Below, piece by piece: positions 49,491-61,072 of a stretch of 64,000 nt of DNA; the first letter of the stretch is position 1, and each line of letters begins with the position of its first letter. The DNA lies in NCBI GenBank assembly GCA_950097015.1, contig CATNEN010000039.1, positions 2,671,001-2,735,000 of the forward strand. The letters are read 5' to 3'. Origin of the DNA: Macrostomum hystrix. Its lineage: Eukaryota > Platyhelminthes > Macrostomidae. The notes under the pieces were generated by a model. The model was not told the DNA's origin. It did no database searches and saw only the letters and a program-made list of their open reading frames with translations. The position numbers and the translations under genes were made by a program.

Positions 49491-52400
49491 TCACTTATTC
49501 ATAAGCAACTCGAAGCGAACCATGGCCTCACGGTCCACCTTGCTGTACTGGCTGTTGCGCAGGTTGTAGATCAGGCACTCCACCATCACCAGGGTATTGG
49601 GGCGCAGGTTTTGGAATTGTAGAGCAACCAGGGGAGCCCGGTAACCAATCTGGGATCGGACGGTTGAAGCATTATTGAAGTATTATTATTCATTAATTAG
49701 TAACCATTGATTACACTTGCGCCAATATGACCAGATGTGCAGCAACCCTCACAAGGCTACAGCAACCCTCACAAGGCTACAGCAACCTTCACAAGGCTAC
49801 AGCAACCCTCACAAGGCTACAGCAGCCCTCACAAGGCTACAGCAGCCCTCACAAGGCTACAGCAACCCTCACAAGGCTACAGCAGCCCTCACTAGGCTAC
49901 AGCAGCCCTCACAAGGCTACAGCAGCCCTCACAAGGCTACAGCAGCCCTCATTAGGCTACAGCAACCCTCACAAGGCTACAGCAGCCCTCACAAGGCTAC
50001 AGCAGCCCTCATTAGGCTACAGCAGCCCTCACTAGGCTACAGCAGCCCTCATGAGGCTACAGCAACCCTCACTAGGCTACAGCAGCCCTCATTAGGCTAC
50101 AGCAACCCTCACTAGGCTACAGCAACCCTCACTAGGCTACAGCAGCCCTCATTAGGCTACAGCAACCCTCACTAGGCTACAGCAACCCTCACTAGGCTAC
50201 AGCAACCCTCACTAGGCTACAGCAACCCTCACTAGGCTACAGCAGCCCTCACTAGGCTACAGCAACCCTCACTAGGCTACAGCAGCCCTCATTAGGCTAC
50301 AGCAGCCCTCATTAGGCTACAGCAACCCTCATTAGGCTGCAGCCCCCCGATAGAGCAATAAGAAGTCCCTGAACTCGATGACTTACCTGTTTCAGGTAGG
50401 GATAGAAGGCCTGGTTGAAGTATCCGTAGGTCTCATTCTTTCCGGTGACGTTGGACACAAGCGAAGGCTGGTAGTCTATATTTCCGACGCTCTCCGTGTC
50501 TGCGGGATTCTCGCCGCGGCAGGCCACCAGCGGGTGCGGGTTTTCCTCGTCTATGGGGTCGGGCAGCCAGCCGAATATCTTGTTAAGCTTCAGCACAACG
50601 CAGGGGTTGCCGGAGGCGTAGCCGAAGTCGTTGTTGGGCAGACAGCCGGGCAGTTCGCTTGTCCAATTGAACTTGCATACCTGGGCGAATTAGAAAGATA
50701 ATTCCTAATTAGAAAGTGTCAGGCTTTACCATGATGGGATGTGAAAGTGTCAGGCTTTCGCATGATGGGATGTGAAAGTGTCAGGCTTTCCCATGATGGG
50801 TTGTGAGTGTCAGGCTTTCCCATGATGGGATGTGAAAGTGTCAGGCTTTACCCTGATGGGATTTGAAAGTGTCAGGCTTGACCATGATGGGGTTTTGAAG
50901 TGTCAGGCTTTCCCATGATGGGATGTGAAATTTTCAGGCTTTACCCTGATGGGATTTGAAAGTGTCAGGCTTGACATTGATTGGATGTGAAAGTGTCAGG
51001 CTTTACCATGATGGGATGTGAAAGTGTCAGGCTTTCGCATGATGGGATGTGAAAGTGTCAGGCTTTCCCATGATGGGATGTGAAAGTGTCAGGCTTTACC
51101 CTGATGGGATTTGAAAGTGTCAGGCTTGACCATGATGGGGTTTTGAAGTGTCAGGCTTTCCCATGATAAGATGTGAGTGTCAGGCTTTCCCATGATGGGA
51201 TGTGAAATTTTCAGGCTTTACCATGATGGGATTTGAAAGTGTCAGGCTTGACCATGATGGGGTTTTGAAGTGTCAGGCTTTCCCATGATAAGATGTGAGT
51301 GTCAGGCTTTCCCATGATGGGATGTGAAATTGTCAGGCTTTACCCTGATGGGATTTGAAAGTGTCAGGCTTTCGCATGATGGGATGTGAGTGTCAGGCTT
51401 TCCCATGATGGGATGTGAAATTTTCAGGCTTTACCCTGATGGGATTTGAAAGTGTCAGGCTTGACCCTGATGGGGTTTTGAAGTGTCAGGCTTTCCCATG
51501 ATGGGATTTGAAAGTGTCAGCTTTCGCATGATGGGATTCCAGTGTTTGTAAATCATTCAGCAATCTCAGATCCCAGCAAACCTTTGACGGCAAGCCATCT
51601 GGCGGGCTATTATGCTTGCAGGCTGAGCGCACGTGGACCTGCTCAGGCTTGAGCTCAATGCGCTTGTAGGTGTCGTACAACTCCTGAATGTTGGCCACGT
51701 GGCGCACATAGGTATCCCGCATCCCCGCAGTGAACTCGATCAGTGTGCTGTCCATGTCCGGCTGCGGCCGGAAGCCCAGGCCGGGGTTCATCTGCAGCAG
51801 CGAGTTGTCGCCTAGTTCAGTGGATGGGGATTGCGTAATCACTGAATTCGTGGAACTAGACTTTGACGAGCTCGATCCAATAGAAAAGGAACCTAGCCCA
51901 GTTGGGCCAAAGCTATGTACAGCAAACAGCAAATGCTGAGCTTTTAAATTAATATAAAATAATGCAGTACCTCACTATTGATTGCCTGGACTAGGGAGGC
52001 CGCCAACACCACCCAAATTCAACCCCAGCTAATGCTAGCACCAGTTCAACAGCTGAGTAAACTAAAAACAACTGTGAATCCAGTGTCCTGCTTAAGGACC
52101 GAGATTCGAACTCTGGACCTCTCGGTCGAAAATCACAAGGTCTAAACACATGGCTGCAAGCTGCCTCTGGTCTATCTAAGAAATGAGGAATATGACCGTG
52201 CTCCAATCTGAAGATCTCGAAACAGAGCTGTGCTCAATCTTAGGATCTGGGAACAGAGCTGTGCTCCAATCTGAAGATCTGGGAACAGAGCTGTGCTCCA
52301 ATCTGAGGATCTGGGAACAGAGCTGTGCTCCAATCTGAGGATCTGGGAACAGAGCTGTGCTCCAATCTGAGGATCTGGGAACAGAGCTGTGCTCAATCTG

Positions 52401-52683
52401 CTATCACAAGTTAGGGGCAAGTACCTGTGCGATGCGGCTTGCTATCCACCAGGACGCCAAACAGAAACACAGACAGCATGCCCACAAAGAAGCCAGCCAG
52501 GCAGCTGTAGAAGATGAGGTAGAAGATGAAGATCTTCAGCCAGGAGCATCCGGTGCGCCCCATCACCTGGCCTGTGCTCTTGTTGTACAGGAAGCGACAG
52601 AAGGAGGCCCACCGAGAGCTGTTCAGCGGCTCCTCGAACTCTGGCTCGGGAACGAAGCCTTCGCACTGGTTGTTTTCAGTCAT
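49491..52683 (-). CDS. ATP1B: Na+/K+-transporting ATPase beta subunit, complete, four exons, 313 aa
   Basis: Exons in phase: 52683-52425, 51811-51582, 50680-50387, 49649-49491. Type II membrane protein: short cytoplasmic N-terminus (FLYNKSTGQVMGRTG, about 31-45), one transmembrane helix (about 49-78) with the YxxFY-like FYLIFYSCLAGFF, then an ectodomain. Family hallmarks are NPGLGFRPQPDMDSTLIEF, GNPCVVLKLNKIFGW and a C-terminal LVALQFQNL. Six ectodomain Cys (SAC, VCK, PGC, NPC, VAC, VEC) fit the three conserved disulfides, and N-glycosylation sites NWT, NVT and NET are present. It assembles with the alpha subunit for folding and delivery to the plasma membrane. Both larger introns are filled with minisatellites. 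Length is normal for the family. Confidence 0.95.
49735..50345. repeat. 20-bp minisatellite in intron 3 of the beta-subunit gene
   Basis: About 31 units of GGCTACAGCAACCCTCACAA with AACC/AGCC and ACAAGG/ACTAGG/ATTAGG variants. Variant types cluster by region, from ACAAGG at the left to ACTAGG/ATTAGG at the right. Confidence 0.97.
50705..51538. repeat. About 30-bp minisatellite in intron 2 of the beta-subunit gene
   Basis: About 28 units of GTGTCAGGCTTTCCCATGAT plus GGGATGTGAAA, of variable length (24-31 bp) with a higher-order order of variants (TTACC, TTCGC, TTCCC, TTGACC). Confidence 0.95.
52000..52165 (-). mobile_element. Candidate tRNA-like SINE, family B, in intron 1 of the beta-subunit gene
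   Basis: Minus-strand TTTTCGACCGAGAGGTC and GAGTTCGAATCTCGG resemble the 36560-36775 copy. The body has GCAGGACACTGG. Ends are not defined. Confidence 0.45.
52195..52400. repeat. 32-bp minisatellite in intron 1 of the beta-subunit gene
   Basis: About seven units around GATCTGGGAACAGAGCTGTG plus CTCCAATCTGAG, ending about 25 bases before the exon 1 donor. Confidence 0.93.
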
Positions 52684-53019
52684 GCTGAATTCGCTGAATT
52701 CGCTGGATTGGGTCCGGGTGAAATACTGGGTACTTTTGACTGCGGCCTTTGCTTTTCGGAGATAAATCAGTCAACTGGAGAGTGCGATGCGCTGAAATGT
52801 TTTGGACGCAAATACAAGGAAAGTTTAGTGCATGAGATCAAGTTTGGGGATCATAGACGTGGATAAGATCTAGTGTGGGAATCATTGATGTGAATGGGCT
52901 CTAGTGTGGGGATCATAGACATAGTTGGAACTTAGGATTCAGTTTAGCGATCATAGACTTGGATGCGATCTACTTTGGAGAATCGGGATGTGGATGTGGA
53001 TAGGAATAGGATCTAGTTT

Positions 53020-53560
53020 GAGGATCATTGATGTGGATGGGATCTAGTGTGGGAATCATAGATGTGGATGGGATCTAGTGTGTGAATCATAGATGTGGAT
53101 GGGATCTAGTGTGGGAATCATAGATGTGGATGGGATCTAGTTTGCGGATCATAGATGTGGATGGGATCTAGTTTGCGGATCATAGATGTTGATGGGATCT
53201 ACTGTGGGAATCAAAGATGTGGATGGGATCTAGTTTGGGGATCATAGATGTTGATGGGATCTACTGTGGGAATCAAAGATGTGGATGGGATCTACTGTGG
53301 GAATCAAAGATGTGGATGGGATCTACTGTGGGAATCAAAGATGTGGATGGGATCTAGTTTGGGGATCATATATGTTGATGGGATCTACTGTGGGAATCAA
53401 AGATGTGGATGGGATCTACTGTGGGAATCATAGATGTGGATGGGATCTACTGTGGGAATCAAAGATGTGGATGGGATCAACTGTGGGAATCATAGATGTG
53501 GATGGGATCTACTGTAGGAATCATAGATATGGATGGGATATAGTGTGGGAATCATAGTTG
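53020..53560. repeat. 31-bp minisatellite upstream of the beta-subunit gene
   Basis: About 18 units of GATGTGGATGGGATCTACTG plus TGGGAATCATA, with CTACTG/CTAGTG/CTAGTTT variants. Degenerate copies extend left to about 52860. Confidence 0.95.
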
Positions 53561-54870
53561 TGGATCAGAGATGCAGTTAAAATCTAATTTGGGGATCATA
53601 GTTCAGGATTGGATGGGATCGAGTAAGTTATAAAACGATGGGATTAAGAGGATAAGATTATTGAAGGAAGTGGATGATTGTTTGTCCTCATAAACATAGA
53701 ATCGGAAAAGTCTCTATCTCAAAGAAACTTAATTAAACAAGCAAAGATGGATATAGACAAGGATTTTGTCATAAAGATTAGGCCTATCCAGTCATATACG
53801 CTTGTAATTTAATAAAGGGAGGATTTGACGGCTTAGAGAAGCATGCAATGAATAAATTCAACAAAAGTAGAGCTAATGAGTTGAATAATTAACTGAAAAG
53901 TAATACGATAAGCGCGCCTCAGTTAGGCCTAATGGAGTCCAGCATGATAACTACAATATGAAATCTACAACAATGTGAAATATGACTAACACAATATGTC
54001 GATAGTTTAGCGTTTCAAACGTATCTAGAACTTGCAAAATATCTGTAACAATGATTTTATTCTTCTATTAAGTAAATTTGTCTCAGTTTTTCTTACCAAG
54101 TCAAACCTTGAAGCAGTTAACTAATATTAGTTTACAAATACAATGAAATTCAGGTCAGGATTAACCAAGGGTCAAGCCGGGAATCGCTGTTTCTAGCCCC
54201 AACCGACTGGGGAAGATCTCACAGGGCTGGCAGGCCAGAGTTGGGATTTAGAAGCAGAATGTGAGAATGGGAAGATAGGTGGGGATAGAAGGGTATTAGG
54301 AGGATTTGAAGCGGCTAAAATCCCAGTTCAGAACGGGAAACAGAGAAGGGGAAGAAAGCCTCACTGTACGCACACGGAAAGAAAATGGGAGCTAGCTGGG
54401 GCACAGGATGCAAAGAGCGATTTCATTGGCTAGGACAGAAAGCCAGGGGAGAGAAGGACAGAGAATATGGAGCTCAGTTGTACATACACGCAATGAACAC
54501 CAACTAGAATAGGATAATGGTTAGGGAGGGAAACACACTGGTCCCGCGGCGCATAGGTGGCAGTTCTAGTTTCCATGGCCGAGTGACGGCAGAGAAGAAA
54601 AATGGAGAGGACGGTGAAGGAAAGGGGAGACTGTAAAAGCTGCAAATTGGAATTGCACTCCGCACTTTTTAACACTGCTGCTGCACATTCAAGCATTCGT
54701 CAGTCAGTCAGTTTGGAAGTACCAGAAGAGTTGGTCCCTAACACTTCTCTCACAACTGCAAGCAGCAGCTCCTAGCCAAACTGGTCTTTGCTAGTTTTCC
54801 CACACCTTTAGGTTTAGCGCTTCCATCCAGGAAGCAAAAACAAACAAAACAAACAAACGGCTGCCGATTG
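53561..54870. other. Intergenic, no feature seen
   Basis: No supported exon or repeat. Confidence 0.55.
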
Positions 54871-55318
54871 CAGCTGATGGACTGGGGAGTGGTGGTCCTC
54901 AACTGATGGTCTGGGGGAGTGGTGGTCCTCAACTGATGGTCTGGGGGAGTGGTGGTCCTCAACTGATGGTCTGGGGGAGTGGTGGTCCTCAACTGATGGA
55001 CTGGGGGAGTGGTGGTCTTCAACTGATGGACTGGGGGAGTGGGGGTCCTCAACTGATGGTCTGGGGGAGTGGTGGTCCTCAACTGATGGTCTGGGGGAGT
55101 GGTGGTCCTCAACTGATGGACTGGGGGAGTGGTGGTCTTCAACTGATGGACTGGGGGAGTGGGGGTCCTCAACTGATGGTCTGGGGGAGTGGTGGTCCTC
55201 AACTGATGGACTGGGGGAGTGGTGGTCCTCAACTGATGGTCTGGGGGAGTGGTGGTCCTCAACTGATGGTCTGGGGGAGTGGTGGTCCTCAACTGATGGT
55301 CTGGGGGAGTGGTGGTCA
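54871..55318. repeat. 30-bp minisatellite, about 15 copies
   Basis: Unit CTCAACTGATGGTCTGGGGG plus AGTGGTGGTC, with GGTCTG/GGACTG and GTGGTC/GGGGTC variants repeating in blocks of five units (150 bp). Both strands stay open across it because 30 is a multiple of three. Confidence 0.95.
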
Positions 55319-55321
55319 ACA

Positions 55322-55475
55322 CAGCCTATATGAGTGTGTGCCTGTATACAGTATAATGTGGGTGTGTTCTTCAGAGACAGCAAAATGGGCAGCACGGGCT
55401 TTTGCTGGCAGCAATTCTACTGTCACTAAATGATATTGCCAGTGCCTATAGCTCTCTTGCCATTGTTTTTATAGC
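55322..55475 (+). mobile_element. Degenerate 3' half of a family A SINE
   Basis: GTGTGTGCCTGTATACAGTA, then CAGAGACAGCAAAATGGGCAG and CTGTCACTAAATGATATTGCC, parallel the 3' body of the intact copies. The tRNA head has been replaced by the adjoining 30-bp array. Confidence 0.65.
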
Positions 55476-57656
55476 TAATACTATTAGAATTTTATTAAAA
55501 GATAGACTTGACCACTGCCAAGCATCAAGCCATAGCAAAGTCCAATGGTTCAAAGTTTGTGTTGGGTTATTTATATTAAGATTCAGATCTTCAGAGATAG
55601 ATGTTAAAGATTTTCAAGAAAAATGTATGACTTTCAGATTCATAAACATTTTCAAAATGTATGACAGCACAATGATATTTAGTATGTATACAATTAGACA
55701 TACATCACAGGACCTGCAAAGTAACACTGACATGTAGTAACAATAAGCTAGTTACAATTTATATGCTTTTATCACTCTTTTTTGAAAGTCAAATTTGTAC
55801 CTATGCTCTTTGTTTAAATGTGCTAGATATTGTTTATGTGTTTACACTATGCTATTCACTTTAACAAACCTTTTTGTGTGTATAAACAATTGCAATTTCT
55901 GTGTCTGTGAGACAAATCAACATGCTTATGTGGCAAAAAAGCTTATAAACTATTAATTGAGTAAGAAGGTCAAAAGAGTTTTCAAAGTGTCGAGTTGGTT
56001 ATTTGAGGCTGTGGCCCTCTGATCCACAGGAAATGCACAGAGAAGACTGGTGTTCAAAGAGCCTTAGAGAGAGACCACTTGTGCCAAGTGATATGCTACC
56101 AATAGAAAGAAAGATATATTGATAAACCCTGTTACAGATATAAAATTATTTAACAGAAATAAGTTACTAAAAACAAAAATATTGTTGCTTGCATAGGCCA
56201 TTTTATGCATTTCTTAGTTACAAAATTGTATTATAGTTAAAAATCAACATCAGGAAATGTGGATTGGCATCTTTCTATTGACTATAAAATATATTAACTG
56301 TGCTCTGAAAAGTCTGAATGTTCTTCAAATAATCTATAATCTAGATCTTCTAATAATAATTTTAAGTATGGGGGGCCTAGCTATCTAAATAAAAACTCAA
56401 TTTCTAAAAATGTCAGAGCCAAATCAAGAGATAGGGGCTAGCTCATAGTCTAGATCATGTAGTGCATGCCAGAATTTTCCAGCATGCATGGCATGCATTG
56501 GTATATATTTTAAGGGTTAGCATACACTTTGACATACAAAGCGTGCATGGCAATGGTGTAGTGTGCAAACATATACTGCATTTAAAAAGAGATCAAATAT
56601 GTGTTTAATGGAGCTGTATGTACAATTACAAATATCAACCAATTATTTAACAGACTTTAGATGACTAAAACAAAATGTTGTGTTATCTGTAAAAACATTT
56701 TTATGTTTTGTTGATTGGACTATAAATACTATAAATAAACTAATCGTTATGTTTGATATTGCTTTTCAATAGGCCTAAATACAAAAATGGAAGTAGGGGG
56801 GCCTAAGTTTGTCTTTTTAAAGCTAAAATTGTATTACTTCATTTTTATACAAATTATATGAAGTGCCATGTTGGCGTGCACTGGTGTGCGATTTGAAAAA
56901 ACTCTGCATCCTTGGCATGCAAACCATTTTTTCAAAATTTTTCTTCTGGCGTGCAGCCAACATGATCCAGACTATTGGTTATAGGGCTTAATGCTTTGAC
57001 CTTAGATAAGCTAATCCTGTTTAGCTATCTTGCAATTTTGCAAATTAAATTGTTTTTTTTGCTTTAAATTGCATCTTAATGTTTGATATGGTTTAAAGTT
57101 TATGACAAATGACAGAGTTTTTAACAATAGCATGGCACATCATATGGTCAAAGCCACATCAATGAGTTCCTGTGGCATTGGATCTACTGTTCAAAGGCCT
57201 TCAGGCTTCAGCAATCTCCTGTTCTGAGTTACCCAGTCTAGGTAGTCCAACATACTGGGTATGTCTGGGTATAACTGATGGTCATACTGATAAAAATCGT
57301 TAATAAATTTGTTGAACCTTGTCACTTATGGAAGTCATTGGTAGTTAAAACTTTGTTAAAGTCAAACATTAAAACATCAAATGTTGTTAAACTCTGCTAA
57401 AATAGAATTTAAGGAGAAAAATATATATGTAAAAAACTGCAAGATAGCCCTGTTGTTCTTATTCTGAATATTTTACTAAAATGATTAAAATACACCTGTA
57501 CAACACCAAAATATTTTAAGCCCTAATAGTTGGTTACCATATGAGTTAGAAAGCAGACAAAATTAGTCAAGATTCTACAATCTAGAAATTAAACTGTTTA
57601 ATTACTAAAAAAATACAGTTTGAGCTAGGCCTAAACCTAAAAAGGCAAAGTTTATT
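55476..57656. other. AT-rich intergenic DNA
   Basis: No gene or array seen in 2.2 kb. Confidence 0.6.
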
Positions 57657-58335
57657 GGCAGAGCTTATTCCCACGGTCCCGTGCCGATAATTTCAATTTT
57701 ATCCACATGGATCCGTGCCGATAATTTTCTGCTTATCCACACGGCAGCTTGTATAAATAGGTCTACAACTCTTTATATATGCCGTGCCGTTAATTTCAAT
57801 TTTATCCACACGGTTCTGTTCTTTGAAACGAGGCCCTTTCAGATTTGAACGTTTTGTTGAACCCTCGAGCCAATAGATCGACAAAGTTGCCAGTGTGTTA
57901 CGACAGTGTTCTACATTTCGACCTACACATTAATTAACTGACATTAATGTCATCCTTTTTAATTATTTTAATAACAACTTACTAAATCTTTTGTCATCGT
58001 TACGTGTTTTCATTCAAATTGTATTGACTTAAAGAGTAAAAAGTCTATCAAAGAAAATCATACGAGTCAACCAGCAGAATTCTAGTCAGCATCAAACTTG
58101 TCACACATTATACATCATTGTTATTATTTTACACTATTCATTGATAGTGTACACTATACACTATACTCTGAAGCAAAAGCCTTATGCTCAGAGAAGAATT
58201 AGAATAGGTACGTAGGGACTTGAAAGTAGACCTATTCATACAAGCTGCCGTGTGGATAAGCAGAAAATTATCGGCACGGATCCGTGTGGATAAAATTGAA
58301 ATTATCGGCACGGGACCGTGGGAATAAGCACTTCC
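57657..58335. mobile_element. Non-autonomous DNA transposon with about 110-bp TIRs and 9-bp TSD
   Basis: The left TIR (57657-57766) and right TIR (58226-58335) are inverted copies, about 97% alike over most of their length (GCTTATTCCCACGGTCCCGT outward end; GTGCCGATAATTTTCTGC inside). AAGTTTATT flanks both sides (57648-57656 and 58336-58344) as a perfect 9-bp target duplication. Long TIRs with a 9-bp TSD are typical of Mutator-like elements. The interior (about 460 bp) has no coding capacity. Confidence 0.8.
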
Positions 58336-58344
58336 AAGTTTATT

Positions 58345-59118
58345 TTAAATTTGACAATAAAGCCAAGTCAGAAATGATCTTGAACGAATAAAGAGATATT
58401 ATAGCTACATAAAGAATTAAACAAAATTAGCTTATGCCTACTACGATCACTTAAATATACTTGTTAGGCTGATAGAGGAATTTTACAATTCATACATACA
58501 CACACATTGCGGCACACATACAGTTTACAAAAACGATTCCTAATAAAAGTAAAGTCGCGCCGAAATGCTATAGAAAGTGTAATATTCTTGGGTACTCATT
58601 TTAAATGTACGACTCTTTATATTTATGCCATTTTTTATATTGCAACGTGTTACCTTTTGTATTTATAATCGATTGCTTTTTAATTGTAACAAATTTGTTT
58701 TAACGATGATATCAAATTTATAATAAAATAAATATAGTCAATCAATAAGAGTTCGCGCTGATTCAGCAGTTTGCACCAAGGTTCGAATATCAGAAGATTT
58801 GAACGCGGCCTTCGACATACTCTTTTATTACAAAAGTGAAATTTAAAGATGGTTTTCGCCGGTTTTAAAAAAAGTCAAACAAACACTACGTTTGGTATTA
58901 AAAATAAAACTCTTCAACAAACCACTTTCCTAGATCAGATGCCTATAAAACTCTATGCGCTTACTAAGAGCTTGTACTTTTACTTGTACAGCCTGGTTGT
59001 AAAATGGGCCTTCAAAATATAGGCAGTGGCTAGAGATCCGGCACCGGACCCAAATGCTAAACGACTAGAGTTCTAATAGTTCTTCCTTAAAAAACGTTTT
59101 GTAGCTTTAGTTGATAAG
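58345..59118. other. AT-rich intergenic DNA
   Basis: No supported feature. Confidence 0.55.
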
Positions 59119-59192
59119 CACAGCTAGCCCAATCGGTAGAGCATAGGACTCTTAATTCCAGGGCTGTGGGTGGAGTTGCCCATGCCCGTGCG
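59119..59192 (+). pseudogene. tRNA-Lys(CTT)-like pseudogene
   Basis: The D-arm (CGGTAGAGCA) and anticodon region (GGACTCTTAATTCCA, anticodon CTT) match tRNA-Lys. The acceptor stem does not pair, and the T-arm reads GGTGGAGTTGCC instead of the GGTTCGA consensus, so box B is lost. It may also be the head of a SINE. Confidence 0.6.
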
Positions 59193-59419
59193 ATGACGAG
59201 TGATGTGATACAAATGGCCGTTGAGTGGAAACCCATCGTTGAGTTGTTGCTGCTGCTGCTATATTGTTGTTTTTTGGATTCACTGCATTCGAGCAGAAGG
59301 TTCCAGATCGAATGATTAACAATCGTCGCACTCTCTGCTTAGAGGGCGAGAGTACTTCGAATTTTTAAAGCAAGACTAGGTATAAAAATAGAGAACTGGA
59401 GGTATAGATAAAAATAAAA

Positions 59420-59724
59420 ATGAATATCATAGCACATTGGATAATGCTTTTGTTTTTTGGCGTTTGGCTATGCTGCATCAGTGGGGTATGTTTATTATTT
59501 TTTGAACTTTTGACTTCTGCCAATTACGAGAACAGAAATGCATCTCGTAGAACAGAATTGTATCTCTCTCGTATTGGCGAAAGCAGCCCGATAAGAAAAC
59601 CGGTTCAGCCGCCTGTGCAGCCTTCTTTGGCAAGGCGATCAGGCAGCTCAGGCAGACGCAGTGTCCCGAGACCTACGACACGATATGGTACATGGATGTT
59701 ACAAAGACCACGTGGACAACGTAG
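59420..59724 (+). CDS. Candidate small secreted peptide, two exons, 79 aa
   Basis: Exon 1 (59420-59485) encodes a classic signal peptide, MNIIAHWIMLLFFGVWLCC then ISG, followed by a GTATGT donor. A 65-bp intron ends in CTCGTAG. Exon 2 (59551-59724) continues in phase for 57 residues (starts NRIVSLSYWRKQ, includes CAAFFGKAIRQL and CPETYDTIWYMDV, ends TTWTT) to a TAG. Two Cys remain in the mature part. Reading without splicing gives a 103-residue frame instead, and a third frame (59661-59888) is open further on, so the model is not certain. Family unknown. Confidence 0.4.
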
Positions 59725-59900
59725 CTGCTGAGCAATACCTCTGGCTCTCCGTCAAACACGTCCGATTCGATGAAGAATGGTACAATATTAGAGATAGACA
59801 ACAATCAGGTTCTTCAGCGTGTTCATTGTATACGCTCGCAGTAGTTTTAACATTTTTTGTATTTGCTCCAGTCAAGACAGAACAGTAACGCTCAAGTCTG

Positions 59901-59906
59901 TTTATT
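59901..59906 (-). promoter_or_regulatory. Polyadenylation signal (AATAAA) of the fibrinogen-related gene
   Basis: Minus-strand AATAAA about 80 bases after the stop at 59985. Confidence 0.5.
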
Positions 59907-59984
59907 AATTCCAGGAAAACGAACAAAATGTAAACACCGTTTCTGGCGTCTCGATAGGCTGGTGCTTGCTGTCAGCCCACGGCT

Positions 59985-61072
59985 CTAGAGCTGCAGCATC
60001 AGTCGGATGCTCTTCAGAGAATTCGCCTCGTCAACTGCATTCCAGAACATTGCAGAAGCATTTGGCATCCGAGACCCGAAGTAGAATCCGTTCGGGTTGC
60101 AATGCCTGCAATCCTTAAACCACCAGCCTCCGAAACCACCGATAGCCTGAGAGCAGGAGTCACTCCTGACATCATTGTCCCTGTCCATTGTGGAGAACTG
60201 CATTCCCTTGTGATAGGTGAGCGCATCAGCGGTTGTATTCGAGCTGCCATTCAGGTAGGAGTCGAAGGTCATGGCGTAGTTGGTGCTTGCCTTGCCCACC
60301 GAGAAACCCGAGTACTCGCACACGAACAGATCATTGGACCAGGTGACAGCCTCCACTCTCAGCAGTCTCGGTGAGCTGCCTGTCAGCTCGTGGATCGAGC
60401 GCAGACCTGGTTGAAGGTGAGAAAAGTAGTTCTGTCTCTGAGGAAAAAGTATCCCATTCCTGACAGCCTGAGCTCACCGATCCAGAACTCGGCGCCGTCT
60501 CCGAAGCCGCTCTCGTACTCAGTCCAGCCGCGCGCGAAGCTCACACTGCCAGTCGACCGCTGCTGAATGATGCGGAACCGTCGGCCGTCAGTCATGAGCA
60601 GAGCCGTGGCTGAAGTTCAGATAAGTGAGGCCTTCCCAATAAGAATATGTGCATCAAAGTCTGTAGCCTCAAAAGAGCCAAAAAAGGTCTCACGAAACTT
60701 GGTCCACGACCTTCGATAGACGGAGGCGCTGGGAGCTGCGGCAGAGAAGTCGGCATTCCAGGCGACCGACAGCAGGCAGAGCAGAGTCCCTGGCACGAAG
60801 GCCGTGGCGGAGCAGCCGGAGCCGAGGGCCTGGCACCTCAGGGCGCAGTCAGTCTCGCTTCGTCCAGGCGCTGACGTCAGCCCCGATGCGAATTCCGGAA
60901 TAGCCGACTTCCTTGAGAACTCTACATTTTGAGTCGATGCAGCATGCTTTTGTGAAAGAGGTGAGCGACATGCAGGTGAAGTTGTGTGTTGAGCTTGCTT
61001 ACCTTCTGCTGAGCCTGTAGCGAGAAGAGCAGCAACACAGGCTGTGGCAGCTAGTGCAGTGACGACTGACAT
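59985..61072 (-). CDS. Secreted fibrinogen-related protein (FReD lectin-like), four exons, 283 aa
   Basis: Exons in phase: 61072-61003, 60921-60694, 60609-60478, 60406-59985, with short introns (81, 84 and 71 bp). Signal peptide MSVVTALAATACVAALLATG. Exon 2 has an apple/PAN-like Cys stretch (DCALRCQALGSGC) with CLLS. Exons 3 and 4 give a fibrinogen-related domain: FRIIQQRSTGSVSFARGW, EFWIG, LRSIHELTG, the Ca-binding region MDRDNDVRSDSC, GGWWFKDC and CNPNGFYF. The first FReD subdomain (the usual Cys and VYCDM-type start) is absent, so the fold begins late. Soluble FReDs of invertebrates bind carbohydrates or microbes, but ligand-site residues cannot be judged here. Family call firm; role inferred. 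Confidence 0.88.

Noticed and set aside
54750-55433. Long Pro/His or Trp/Gly-rich ORFs on both strands
   Set aside because: They are translations of a 30-bp array and are open in several frames at once.
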